Assembly (NCBI GenBank): GCA_036009625.1
Contig: DASYLJ010000101.1
Coordinates: 1-64,000 of the forward strand
Length of the DNA stretch: 64,000 nt
Direction of reading: 5' to 3'
Origin: DASYLJ01 sp036009625
Lineage (GTDB): Bacteria > Desulfobacterota > Binatia > DP-6
Part shown: in pieces, positions 7,178 through 16,908 of the stretch
How the letters are laid out: every line of letters starts with the position of its first letter
How positions within the stretch are numbered: position 1 is the stretch's first letter
Notes under the pieces: generated by a model
Databases searched by the model: none
The model's input: the letters and a program-made list of their open reading frames with translations, nothing else
What the model was told of the DNA's origin: nothing
Program-made: the position numbers and the translations under genes

Positions 7178-9268
7178 ATGCGCCGCATATCGGCGTGTTG
7201 GGTGGCTGGGCTGGTGGTGGCCGCCGGTTGCCTCTCGGTCCAGCACGACCCCGTCGTTTCGCGCTCGCAGCCTCGCGCTGTGCCTGTCGTTCCCGCTCCG
7301 CAGCCTGCCGCACCGCAGCGTACCGGGGCCCCGCCACGACACCTGATCGACGTCGCGAATGCCCATCCCGAGCTCGAAGACCTGGCGCTCTACCTCCGGG
7401 TGTGGCGGGCGGCGGCGGGTGGCGACGCCGACGGCGCGGCCCGTCGCGCGAACACACTGACACGCGAGCATCCCGAGTCGATCTGGATCGGACCGGCGCA
7501 GCTCGTCGTCGGCAAGGTTCGTCGTCGAACTGGTGACGACGCCGACGCGCGGGCGTGGCTGATCTCGGCGCGGGCGGCGCTGCCGGCGACCGACCGCCGC
7601 GCCACGATCACCACCCTGATGCTGGCGGACATCGCACTCGAGCAGGGTGACGACGCTGAGGCATCACGACTCGCGCTCGAGCTGCGGACCGCACGCGTGC
7701 GCGGCCTCGCTGCCCGTCGCGCTCGCCGGATCGCGGATCGAGTCCGCGAGCGGCAGCCTGCCCTGCTGGCCGACCCCGGCGGGCGTCTGACGGAAGGCGA
7801 GCTGCGGCTCGGCGAGGGCGACGCCGCCGGGGCAATGGACGAGGCGCAGGCCGCGCTCGCGATGAACCTCGACCCCGACCAGCGCGAGCAGGCGCTGTGG
7901 ATCGAGGCCCGCGCCGAGCACGGGCTCGGTCATCGCGAGCGTGCGCAGGCCCTCTGCCTCACCCTGGCGGGTCGTGGACACCCGACCTTCGGCCCCAAGG
8001 CACTGGCCGGCGCCGCCAAGTGGCGATGGAACGCCGACGACGATGCCGGGGCGCAGCGCCTGTTCGCCGATCTGCTGGAACGCTTCCCGCAGAGCCAGGA
8101 GGCCCCCGACGCGCTCTACGCCGTCGGGCGCATCCAGCAGGAGGCCGGACAGTACGCCGAGGCCGCGACCTCCTATACCGCGCTGGCACGGCGCTTCCCC
8201 CTGGCGTCGACGGCGCAGGAGGCACGCTGGCGCGCGGGGTGGGTGCGCTTCCTCGCCGCCGACTACGACGCGGCGGCCACGGCCTTCCACGACCTTGCCA
8301 TCGACAGCGAACGCGACACGCGGATCGCAGCCGAGTACTGGGAGGCGAGGTCGCTCGAAGCCACCGGATCGTCCGAGGCCGACGCGAAGCTCGCGCACAT
8401 AGCCGACCGTCACGCCGCGACGTACTACGGCGGGCTGGCGCGCGCACGACGTGGGGAGCCGCCGCAGGGTGCGACGTCGGTCGACGTCGAGGTCGCACGG
8501 CCCGTCTTTCCGTCCGGCCTGTATGGTCCGCACGCGACGCGCGCGCGTCTCCTCTACGAGCTCGGCTACCGACGGCTCGCGCGTCTCGAGCTCGATGCCG
8601 TGGCGGCGACGACGCCCACCGGCGACCTGCTCGACGCCTACAGCGCGATCGATGCGCCGGGCGCCGCACTTCGTCTGGCACGCACCAGCCCGACCGCCCG
8701 TCGCCACTACCTCTACCCGCTCGGATTCTGGGACGTCATCCGCGATCGCTCCGCCGAGGTCGATCTCGACCCACTGCTGGTGACGGCGCTGGTGCGTCAG
8801 GAGAGTCTCTTCGTGCCCGAGGCGGTCTCACCCGCCGACGCGCACGGGCTGATGCAACTCCTGCCCGGCACGGCGCGCGAGGTTGCCGCCACGCGCGGCC
8901 TGCCCGCGCCGGATCGTCCGACGCTCCACCAGGTGGAGCCGAACGTCACGCTCGGCACCACCCTGCTGCGCCGTCTCCTCGATCGCTACGACGGCTCGAA
9001 GGTGCGGGCGCTCGCTGCCTACAACGCCGGCGAGGACGCCGTCGCCAAGTGGGACCGCCGTTACGGCACGCGACCCGACGACGAGTTCGTCGAGCTCATC
9101 AGCTACCGCGAGACGCGCGACTACGTGAAGTCGGTCCTCGGGCACTACGAAGTCTATCGACAGCTCTACGCGCCGAGCCCGGACGCCACCAGCGACGGCA
9201 GGCCGCCGAACGCGCCGTTGGACATGATCACGATGACGTCGCCGGGCTGGGCGGAAGACACCAGGTAG
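7178..9268 (+). CDS. Soluble-lytic-transglycosylase-like lipoprotein (Slt family)
   Basis: 696 residues. The first 19 end in a lipobox (VVAAGC), so it is a lipoprotein, unlike soluble E. coli Slt70. Residues ~50-520 are helical TPR-like repeats that would form the Slt superhelix (for example FPQSQEAPDALYAVGRIQQE). The C-terminal SLT domain carries the catalytic Glu in VRQESLFVPEAVSPADAHG, then LMQLLPGTA and AAYNAGEDAVAKW. It cleaves glycan strands to 1,6-anhydro muropeptides in the periplasm. The start at 7178 is set by the lipobox distance. Its last ~34 codons overlap the convergent mpl gene. Confidence 0.93.
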   Translation: MRRISACWVAGLVVAAGCLSVQHDPVVSRSQPRAVPVVPAPQPAAPQRTGAPPRHLIDVANAHPELEDLALYLRVWRAAAGGDADGAARRANTLTREHPESIWIGPAQLVVGKVRRRTGDDADARAWLISARAALPATDRRATITTLMLADIALEQGDDAEASRLALELRTARVRGLAARRARRIADRVRERQPALLADPGGRLTEGELRLGEGDAAGAMDEAQAALAMNLDPDQREQALWIEARAEHGLGHRERAQALCLTLAGRGHPTFGPKALAGAAKWRWNADDDAGAQRLFADLLERFPQSQEAPDALYAVGRIQQEAGQYAEAATSYTALARRFPLASTAQEARWRAGWVRFLAADYDAAATAFHDLAIDSERDTRIAAEYWEARSLEATGSSEADAKLAHIADRHAATYYGGLARARRGEPPQGATSVDVEVARPVFPSGLYGPHATRARLLYELGYRRLARLELDAVAATTPTGDLLDAYSAIDAPGAALRLARTSPTARRHYLYPLGFWDVIRDRSAEVDLDPLLVTALVRQESLFVPEAVSPADAHGLMQLLPGTAREVAATRGLPAPDRPTLHQVEPNVTLGTTLLRRLLDRYDGSKVRALAAYNAGEDAVAKWDRRYGTRPDDEFVELISYRETRDYVKSVLGHYEVYRQLYAPSPDATSDGRPPNAPLDMITMTSPGWAEDTR

Positions 9269-10560
9269 TCGCGAATCGCCGGCACGCCGTCGATCGTCCG
9301 GGCCGGCACGCCACGTCGCACGATGTCGCCGACGATGGTCTCCGGCGCGAGCCGCTCGTCGGCCGGGATCGGGTCGTTCGGCTTGGCGAAGACAGCGGCC
9401 AGCACGGCCTCGTCGGCGGTCGCGAGCGCGTCGGCGAACTCGTCCTGGAAGACGCGCCGGCGGCTCGTGTTCGAGCGCGGCTCGAACACCGCCCGCAGCC
9501 GACGGCCCGGATAGCGCAGACGGAGCGCCGCCAGCGTCCCGGCGACGGCCGTGGGATGGTGCGCGAAGTCGTCGATGACGGTGACGTCGCGCACCGACGC
9601 CACGACTTCCTGCCGACGTCGCACACCCCGGAAGTCGGCGAGCGCCGACGCCGCGGACTCCCACGACACTCCCACCTCGTGCGCCACCAGCATGACGCCG
9701 AGCGCGTTGCGGGCGTTGATCGGGCCCGGCACCTGCAGCGTGGCCTCGCAGACGACGCGGTCGTGCTCGCGCACGCGGAAGCGCGTCGTCGTGCCGTCGT
9801 CGACCAGATCGGTGACGCGCCACGGATTGGCGGCGTCGAGGCCGAAGCGCACCAGCCGCGCGTGCGTGCCTTCGACGACGTCGAGCAGATGCGGGAAGTC
9901 GCCGCATGCGATCAGCGGCGCATCGGGACGCATGATGCCGAGGAGCTTCCGGAAGGCGCCCTGCACCGCCGCCAGGTCGCGATAGATGTCGGCGTGGTCG
10001 AACTCCACCGCCGTCAGCACGACCATGTCGGGGCGGTAGTGGAGGAACTTGGGTCCCTTGTCGAAGTACGCCGAGTCGTACTCGTCGCCCTCGACGACGA
10101 ACCACGGGCTGCCGCCGAGGTTGGCATTCGAGCCGAGGTCGCGCGGCGCGCCGCCGATGAGCCAGCCGGGATCGCGCCCGCAGCGCGCGAGCACGAACGC
10201 CAGCATCGACGCCGACGTCGTCTTCCCGTGCGTGCCCGCCACCACCAGCGGACGCCGGCCCTCCAGGAAGAGCTCTTCGAGCGCCTGCGGGAACGACGTC
10301 ATGCGCATGCCCTGCTCACGCGCCGCCGTGGCCTCGAGGTTGGTGCTGCGAACGGCATTGCCGCACACGACGAGATCGGCACCGACCAGGCGCGCCGGGT
10401 CATAGCCGCTGTTCACCGTCACCCCGAGCTCTTCGAGCAGCGTGCTGGCCGGCGGATACGCCTGGTCGTCGGAGCCCGTCACCTCGTGGCCCGCTTCGCG
10501 CAACAGGGCGGCGAGCGCGCTCATGCCGACGCCGCAGGCGGCGATCAGGTGGACCTTCAT
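9166..10560 (-). CDS. mpl: Murein tripeptide ligase (UDP-MurNAc:tripeptide ligase)
   Basis: 464 residues of the Mur ligase family. N-terminal VHLIAACGVGMSALAALLRE binds the UDP sugar; the ATP loop is VVAGTHGKTTSASML; EGDEYDSAYFDKGPKF is the signature that separates Mpl from MurC; it ends IVIMSNGAFGGL as Mpl does. It re-attaches recovered L-Ala-D-Glu-meso-DAP to UDP-MurNAc. The ATG overlaps the stop of the preceding serine hydrolase as ATGA. The 3' end overlaps the transglycosylase gene by 103 bases tail to tail. Confidence 0.94.
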   Translation of the reverse strand: MKVHLIAACGVGMSALAALLREAGHEVTGSDDQAYPPASTLLEELGVTVNSGYDPARLVGADLVVCGNAVRSTNLEATAAREQGMRMTSFPQALEELFLEGRRPLVVAGTHGKTTSASMLAFVLARCGRDPGWLIGGAPRDLGSNANLGGSPWFVVEGDEYDSAYFDKGPKFLHYRPDMVVLTAVEFDHADIYRDLAAVQGAFRKLLGIMRPDAPLIACGDFPHLLDVVEGTHARLVRFGLDAANPWRVTDLVDDGTTTRFRVREHDRVVCEATLQVPGPINARNALGVMLVAHEVGVSWESAASALADFRGVRRRQEVVASVRDVTVIDDFAHHPTAVAGTLAALRLRYPGRRLRAVFEPRSNTSRRRVFQDEFADALATADEAVLAAVFAKPNDPIPADERLAPETIVGDIVRRGVPARTIDGVPAIRDYLVSSAQPGDVIVIMSNGAFGGLPSLVASGLGA

Positions 10561-11726
10561 GCGTCGAGCGCCTCCCAGACGGAGTCGTGCACGCGCGGAC
10601 GCACCTCGCGAATGCGCTCGTTGCTGCGATGCGGATGCACGCGATTGGTGAGCAGGACGACGTGCGCATCGCGCTCGAGGTCGATCCAGATCGACGTCCC
10701 GGTGAAGCCGAGATGGCCGACGGCACGCTTGCCGACGCGCGCGCCGGCGCTCGACCCGGTGGGCGTCGGCGTGTCCCAGCCGAGGCACCACGTCGAGCCG
10801 GGCGTGGTCTCGTCGCGGGTCCAGAGCTGCTGCATCAACGTGGGCAGGATGAAGTCGTCGTCGCCGCGGTGACACTGGCGGAGGCGCGTCACGAGGGCGT
10901 GCACGTCCGCGGCGTTGCTGAACAGCCCGGCGTGGCCGGCGACACCGCCGATGGACCACGCGTTGTCGTCGTGCACCTCGCCGCACAGCACGCGGCCGCG
11001 CCACGGGCAGCGCTCGGTGGGGGCGATGCGCTCCGTCACCGGGACGATCTTCTGCACCTTGAGGCGCGACAGGTCGACGAAGCCGGTCGCGTGCAGGCCG
11101 AGCGGACGAAAGATGCGCTCCTGGCAGACGCGGTCGAGGCTCGAGTACGTCAGCATCTCGATCAGCTCGCCGAGGAGCATGAAGCCGAGGTCGCTGTACA
11201 CCGCCTTCGACCCGGGCTGGTACTCGAGGCGCTCGCGATGGATCTGCTCGTAGACCAGCTCGCGCGCACCGCGGCTCGCGAGCCAGTTCGGTCGTCCCTG
11301 CCGCTCGGTGCGGACGATGTCCTTCCAGAACGGACGCCACGCCGCGAAGCCCGAGCAGTGCGACAGCAGATGGCGCACGGTGATGTGCGTCTTTCCGTGC
11401 ACGCCGAAGTTCGGGAGGAAGCGCGTGATGCGATCGTCGAAGCGAATCTTCTCTTCGCGCACGAGCTGCAGCAGCGCCGTCGTCGTGGCGAGCGGCTTCG
11501 TCAGCGACGACAGGTCGAAGACCATGTCGGGCGTCATCGGCGTGCGCTCGGGCTCGAGGCTGCGCGAGCCGAACGCCGCGTGCCACACCACCTCGTCGCC
11601 ACGCGCCACCAGGATGACCGCACCCGGGAACGCCCCCGCCGTGATCGCCCCTTCGAGCACCTCGGCGACGCGTCCGAAGTCGACCCGCGTCGAGCTGGCG
11701 ACCCGGATGGGCACGGCGTTAGACAA
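10557..11726 (-). CDS. Beta-lactamase family serine hydrolase
   Basis: 389 residues of the class C beta-lactamase/DD-peptidase/esterase family. The catalytic SxxK tetrad is SLTK in FDLSSLTKPLATTTALL; a Tyr-containing element (YSDLGFMLLGELIEML) gives the YxN-like position, and HLGFTGTSIWID supplies the third motif (HxG). No signal peptide is visible, so it appears cytoplasmic. Lying between ldcA and mpl it may act on recovered murein peptides or amides; this is inference. TTG 11726 is the likely start, overlapping the ldcA stop by 8 bases; GTG 11714 is possible. Confidence 0.85.
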   Translation of the reverse strand: MSNAVPIRVASSTRVDFGRVAEVLEGAITAGAFPGAVILVARGDEVVWHAAFGSRSLEPERTPMTPDMVFDLSSLTKPLATTTALLQLVREEKIRFDDRITRFLPNFGVHGKTHITVRHLLSHCSGFAAWRPFWKDIVRTERQGRPNWLASRGARELVYEQIHRERLEYQPGSKAVYSDLGFMLLGELIEMLTYSSLDRVCQERIFRPLGLHATGFVDLSRLKVQKIVPVTERIAPTERCPWRGRVLCGEVHDDNAWSIGGVAGHAGLFSNAADVHALVTRLRQCHRGDDDFILPTLMQQLWTRDETTPGSTWCLGWDTPTPTGSSAGARVGKRAVGHLGFTGTSIWIDLERDAHVVLLTNRVHPHRSNERIREVRPRVHDSVWEALDA

Positions 11727-12651
11727 CGGCCGGCTCGAGCGCCGTCAGCCGGCCGCGCGCGGTATCGAGCACGACGCGCGTCCCGAGCGGGAGCGCCAGG
11801 TTCTCGACGTCGTGCTCGGCCGGGTCGTGGCCCGACGCGAGCCCGAATGCGACTGGATACGCGACGTCGGCGAAACGCTCGCGCACGACGTCGAGCGATT
11901 CCACGCCGTCGAGCGAGCGACACGATGCCATCGTACCGAAGACGACCCCGGCGACGCCTTCGAGCCGGCCCGATTGGAGGAGCTGGGTGAGCAGACGGTC
12001 GAGTCGGTAGGGCCACTCGTGGGTGTCCTCGAGGAACAGGATGGTGCCATCGAGATCGGGCGCCCACGGCGTGCCCGCCAGCGACACCAGAACGGACAGG
12101 CATCCACCCACGAGTCGACCCGTCGCCCGGCCCGGGCGGACCTCGACCGGGACGTCGACCTCCCAGAGGTAGTCGGGGTCGGTGAGCACCCGCAGCAGGT
12201 GGTCGCGGGAGTGGTCCGTGATTCCGCGCGACAGGTCGGCCGCCACCATCGGGCCGTGGATGCCAGACACGCCGGTGCCGAGCATGGCGGTGAGCAGCGC
12301 CGTGATGTCGCTGTAGCCGATGACCGGCTTCGGCCGCTGCACGAGACCGGTCAGGTCGAGGGAGGGGATGATCCGCTGGCTGCCATACCCGCCGCGGGCG
12401 CAGAAGATGGCGTCGATGCCGGGATCGTCGATCATGCGCTGGAGATCGCCGCGGCGCGCGTCGTCCGGTCCCGCCAGATAGGCCTGCCGAGCCAGTACCG
12501 CGTCTCCCATCACCACTCGCAGCCCCCAGCCTTCCAGGACCCGCGCACCGGCCACCAGCCGCTCCTCGTGCACTCGCCCCGCAGGCGCCACCACCCCGAC
12601 GGTAGCGCCGCGCCGGATGCGCTTGGGCCTTCCGATCGGCGCGTCCGTCAA
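11719..12651 (-). CDS. ldcA: Muramoyltetrapeptide LD-carboxypeptidase (S66)
   Basis: 310 residues. The nucleophile elbow is VIGYSDITALL with Ser114, close to Ser115 of the Pseudomonas enzyme; FCARGGYGSQRI precedes it. A Glu in LFLEDTHEWPY-like context (IFLEDTHEWPYRLDR) and His in ASGHDP complete the triad. It removes terminal D-Ala from tetrapeptides during murein recycling, yielding tripeptide for Mpl two genes downstream. TTG 12651 is supported by a promoter whose -10 box ends 9 bases before it. Confidence 0.94.
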   Translation of the reverse strand: MTDAPIGRPKRIRRGATVGVVAPAGRVHEERLVAGARVLEGWGLRVVMGDAVLARQAYLAGPDDARRGDLQRMIDDPGIDAIFCARGGYGSQRIIPSLDLTGLVQRPKPVIGYSDITALLTAMLGTGVSGIHGPMVAADLSRGITDHSRDHLLRVLTDPDYLWEVDVPVEVRPGRATGRLVGGCLSVLVSLAGTPWAPDLDGTILFLEDTHEWPYRLDRLLTQLLQSGRLEGVAGVVFGTMASCRSLDGVESLDVVRERFADVAYPVAFGLASGHDPAEHDVENLALPLGTRVVLDTARGRLTALEPAVV

Positions 12652-12660
12652 CTTCGCGCC

Positions 12661-12689
12661 GACTTATCGACTCGTCCCCTGCAAGTCAA
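12661..12689 (-). promoter_or_regulatory. Promoter TTGACT-17-TAAGTC for ldcA operon, leaderless
   Basis: Minus-strand TTGACT (12689-12684), 17 bases, TAAGTC (12666-12661), then 9 bases to the TTG start of ldcA. There is no room for a Shine-Dalgarno leader. Confidence 0.55.
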
Positions 12690-12697
12690 CGTAGACC

Positions 12698-12726
12698 TTG
12701 CAAAATCGGAGCCGGGTAACTAAGTC
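12698..12726 (+). promoter_or_regulatory. Promoter TTGCAA-17-TAAGTC for DUF507 genes, leaderless
   Basis: TTGCAA (12698-12703), 17 bases, TAAGTC (12721-12726), then 7 bases to ATG 12734. The -10 box is identical to that of the divergent ldcA promoter, and the two -35 boxes are 8 bases apart. Confidence 0.55.
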
Positions 12727-12733
12727 CTCCGGG

Positions 12734-13027
12734 ATGCGCCCGTCCGCATCGCAGATCGAGCGGGTCGCCGCGGCGCTGGTCCGGCGCCTGGTCGACCAGA
12801 AGCTGCTCGAGCTCGACGTCCCGGAGCCCACGGTGCAATCGAGGTTCGTCGCCCTCCTCAACAAGAACTTCGACGAGGAGGAGGCCATCGAGCGCGAGGC
12901 CCAGGCCGAAGCCGAGAAGCTGATCCGCCAGGGCGCCCCGGGTGTCCGCCGCGAGGAGCTCGATCTGCGACGGGTGGAGCAGCTGGTGAAGCAGCGCATC
13001 GCCAAGGCGAAAGGATTCGCGCTGTGA
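12734..13027 (+). CDS. DUF507 family protein (first of pair)
   Basis: 97 residues, highly charged and helical: SQIERVAAALVRRLVDQKLL, then VQSRFVALLNKNFDEEEAIE and ELDLRRVEQLVKQRIAKAKG. This is the DUF507 pattern, found mainly in deltaproteobacteria and Aquificae-type bacteria, often as two adjacent genes; its function is unknown. ATG 12734 is preferred over TTG 12698, which is the -35 box. The stop overlaps the second copy as GTGA, so the two products are probably made in equal amounts and may pair. Confidence 0.82.
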   Translation: MRPSASQIERVAAALVRRLVDQKLLELDVPEPTVQSRFVALLNKNFDEEEAIEREAQAEAEKLIRQGAPGVRREELDLRRVEQLVKQRIAKAKGFAL

Positions 13028-13287
13028 CGCTCTCCGAGGGTCGCCTGTCGTACCTCGCGCACGCCGTCCAGAAGTGCATCGTCGACGGCAAGCTCGGCCG
13101 CGTCCGCAACGACCGATTGTTCCTCAACGAAGCCAAGCAGATCCTGACGGACGCGTTCGACGTCGACGCGCGTCTGGATCAGGCCGCCCGAGGCCGCATG
13201 CCGAAGCGCGTCCTCCCCGGCAGCCGGGAGTGGGACGTGCTCTACCGGCAGTACCTCGAGGAGGAGCGCCGGAAGCTCGGTCGCTGA
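13024..13287 (+). CDS. DUF507 family protein (second of pair)
   Basis: 87 residues from GTG 13024. It shares the DUF507 layout with its neighbour: GRLSYLAHAVQKCIVDGKLG, then FLNEAKQILTDAF and a basic C-terminus ending in LYRQYLEEERRKLGR. Sequence identity to the first copy is low, so this is an old duplication. The function is unknown. It lies directly upstream of the groESL promoter. Confidence 0.82.
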   Translation: MTLSEGRLSYLAHAVQKCIVDGKLGRVRNDRLFLNEAKQILTDAFDVDARLDQAARGRMPKRVLPGSREWDVLYRQYLEEERRKLGR

Positions 13288-13300
13288 CGCAAAACCCCGC

Positions 13301-13328
13301 TTGACACCTGGGGGCGTGTGGTTAGGTT
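13301..13328 (+). promoter_or_regulatory. groESL promoter TTGACA-16-TAGGTT
   Basis: A consensus TTGACA (13301-13306), a 16-base spacer and TAGGTT (13323-13328). The leader to groES is about 110 bases. I looked for a CIRCE repeat (TTAGCACTC/GAGTGCTAA) in it and see none, so HrcA control is not supported. Confidence 0.55.
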
Positions 13329-13443
13329 GCGGCCGCCTCGCAAATCCGGATCGTGATCCTCGACGTCGACGTCACCGTTTGACCGTCGATTTTCCTCACG
13401 TTCTCGTCACGTTAGCTCGTACAGAAAGGAAGGAGCAGTGGGC

Positions 13444-13737
13444 ATGAAGATCAGACCACTTCAAGATCGCGTCATCGTGAAGCGACTCGAAGAGGAAGCG
13501 CAGAAGTCCAAGGGGGGCATCATCATCCCCGACACCGCCAAGGAGAAGCCCCAGCAGGGCAAGATCATCGCGGTCGGCAAGGGCAAGGCCAACGACGACG
13601 GCAAGATCCAGCCGCTCGACGTCAAGGTTGGCGACGTCATCCTGTTCGGCAAGTATTCCGGTTCCGAAATCAAGCTCGACGGCGACGAGCACCTGATCAT
13701 GCGCGAGGAAGACATCCTCGGCGTGGTCGAGAGCTGA
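13444..13737 (+). CDS. groES: Co-chaperonin GroES
   Basis: 97 residues with the full GroES pattern: MKIRPLQDRVIVKRLE at the N-terminus, the mobile loop KSKGGIIIPDTAKEKPQQG, and VLFGKYSGSEIKLDG near the end. It caps the GroEL ring. The ATG at 13444 is preferred over GTG 13438 because AAGGAG lies at proper distance only from the ATG. groEL follows 15 bases later. Confidence 0.98.
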   Translation: MKIRPLQDRVIVKRLEEEAQKSKGGIIIPDTAKEKPQQGKIIAVGKGKANDDGKIQPLDVKVGDVILFGKYSGSEIKLDGDEHLIMREEDILGVVES

Positions 13738-13752
13738 GAAGGAGAAGTATCG

Positions 13753-15399
<1,647 letters not shown>

Positions 15400-15431
15400 T
15401 GCCGACCCGTGCTCACTGAGACTGCAGTATC

Positions 15432-15485
15432 CGGGGCCCCCGGGTGGACCTTCCGCCCGGGGGCCCCGTCGTTTCGGGGTTTCTT
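15432..15485 (+). terminator. Intrinsic terminator after groEL
   Basis: A perfect 13-bp stem: CGGGGCCCCCGGG (15432-15444) pairs with CCCGGGGGCCCCG (15456-15468) across an 11-base loop, followed by a T-rich stretch (TCGTTTCGGGGTTTCTT). It separates groESL from the ffh operon. Confidence 0.85.
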
Positions 15486-15512
15486 GACAGCCCCACCCAC
15501 CTCCAGTAGCGT
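15484..15512 (+). promoter_or_regulatory. ffh operon promoter TTGACA-17-TAGCGT
   Basis: Consensus TTGACA (15484-15489), 17 bases, TAGCGT (15507-15512). It overlaps the tail of the groEL terminator and leaves a leader of about 25 bases before the ATG at 15544. Confidence 0.55.
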
Positions 15513-15543
15513 CCGCCCTTTCCGGCGTTTGGTGTAATTGGGC

Positions 15544-16878
15544 ATGTTTGAATCCCTGGGTGAGAAGTTCGAAGGCTTGTGGCGGAAGCTGCAGGGCCAG
15601 GGAAAGATCAGCGAACGGAACATCGAGGAGGCGCTGCGCGAGGTTCGGCTGGCGCTCCTCGAGGCCGACGTCAACGTCGGCGTGGTCCGCGACTTCGTAG
15701 AGGCGGTCAAGAAGGACGCCCTCGGTCAGGACGTCCTCCGCAGCCTCACGCCGGAACAGCAGTTCATCAAGCTGGTCCACCGCGAGCTGCAGCGGCTCCT
15801 CGGCGGACAGCCCACCACGCTGGATCTCGGCGGTCCGTCGCCCGTTGTCATCATGATGGTGGGCTTGAACGGCGCCGGTAAGACGACGTCCACCGCCAAG
15901 CTGGCGCGCTGGCTGCGCGACGAGCGCGGACGCCGCCCGTATCTCGTACCCGCCGACGTCTACCGCCCCGCCGCCATCGAGCAGCTCGGCCTGCTCGCGG
16001 CGCAGCTCGGGGTCCCCGTGCATCCGTCCACGGCGGGCGGCGACCCGGTGAACATCGCGCGCGGAGCCGTCGCCGCCGCGCGGGCGCAGGGCGCCGACGT
16101 CGTCCTCATCGACACCGCCGGCCGCCAGACGGTCGACGAGGAGCTCATGGGCGAGCTCGAGCGCATCCGCGCCGCCGTCGACCCGCGTCAGATCCTGCTC
16201 GTCGCCGACGCCATGACCGGCCAGGACGCCGTCGCCACGGCACAGGGCTTCGGCAAGCGTCTGACGCTGTCGGGCATCCTGCTCACCAAGATCGAGGGTG
16301 ACGCGCGCGGCGGTGCCGCGTTGTCGCTGCGCTCGGTCACCGGCAAGCCCATCATCTTCGCGGGCACCGGCGAGAAGCTCGACGCGCTCGAGGCGTTCCA
16401 TCCCGACCGCATCGCATCGCGCATCCTCGGCATGGGCGACATGCTGTCGCTCATCGAGCGCGCCGAGAAGGCCTACGACAAAGACCAGGCCGAGGCGCTC
16501 GGCAAGAAGCTCAAGAAGAACGAGTTCGACCTCGAGGACTTCCGCGATCAGCTGCGCGCCGTGAAGAAGATGGGATCGGTCGCCGAGCTGCTCGGCATGA
16601 TCCCCGGCGTCAAGAAGATGCTGAAGGGCGCCGATCTCGGTGGCGCCGACCACGAGCTCAAGCGGGTCGAGGCCATCATCGACTCGATGACACGCGAAGA
16701 GCGCCGCAACGTCCACATCCTGAACGCCAACCGGCGCAAGCGCATCGCCGCCGGCAGCGGGACGTCCGTGTCCGAGGTCAACCGTCTCCTGAAGCAGTTC
16801 ACCCAAACCAAGAAGGTCCTGAAGAAGCTCGGCTCGGGACCCATGATGCAGGGCATGCCGCCCGGCATGCTTCGCTGA
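15544..16878 (+). CDS. ffh: Signal recognition particle protein Ffh
   Basis: 444 residues. N domain first, then the GTPase: G1 VGLNGAGKTTSTAKLA, G3 DTAGRQ, G4 TKIEGDARGG. The C-terminal M domain is Met-rich and ends MMQGMPPGMLR. It binds signal sequences on ribosomes with 4.5S RNA. ATG 15544 gives the normal N-terminus (MFESLGEKFEGLWRKL); TTG 15538 is two codons upstream. No SRP RNA gene is recognisable nearby. Confidence 0.98.
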   Translation: MFESLGEKFEGLWRKLQGQGKISERNIEEALREVRLALLEADVNVGVVRDFVEAVKKDALGQDVLRSLTPEQQFIKLVHRELQRLLGGQPTTLDLGGPSPVVIMMVGLNGAGKTTSTAKLARWLRDERGRRPYLVPADVYRPAAIEQLGLLAAQLGVPVHPSTAGGDPVNIARGAVAAARAQGADVVLIDTAGRQTVDEELMGELERIRAAVDPRQILLVADAMTGQDAVATAQGFGKRLTLSGILLTKIEGDARGGAALSLRSVTGKPIIFAGTGEKLDALEAFHPDRIASRILGMGDMLSLIERAEKAYDKDQAEALGKKLKKNEFDLEDFRDQLRAVKKMGSVAELLGMIPGVKKMLKGADLGGADHELKRVEAIIDSMTREERRNVHILNANRRKRIAAGSGTSVSEVNRLLKQFTQTKKVLKKLGSGPMMQGMPPGMLR

Positions 16879-16908
16879 CACCCGAGACCCGAAGAGGAAT
16901 TCGATCCC

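Noticed and set aside
12698..12733. Upstream TTG start for the first DUF507 protein (likewise TTG at 26129, 26135, 43722 and 7136)
   Set aside because: Each of these TTG triplets is the start of a -35 hexamer followed at 17 bases by a -10 box, and the extra residues do not match the families.
13329..13443. CIRCE operator ahead of groES
   Set aside because: No TTAGCACTC/GAGTGCTAA inverted repeat or near match is present.
15485..15543. A 4.5S/SRP RNA gene next to ffh
   Set aside because: The 58-base space holds only a promoter and leader, too short for SRP RNA and without its GGAA-loop helix.
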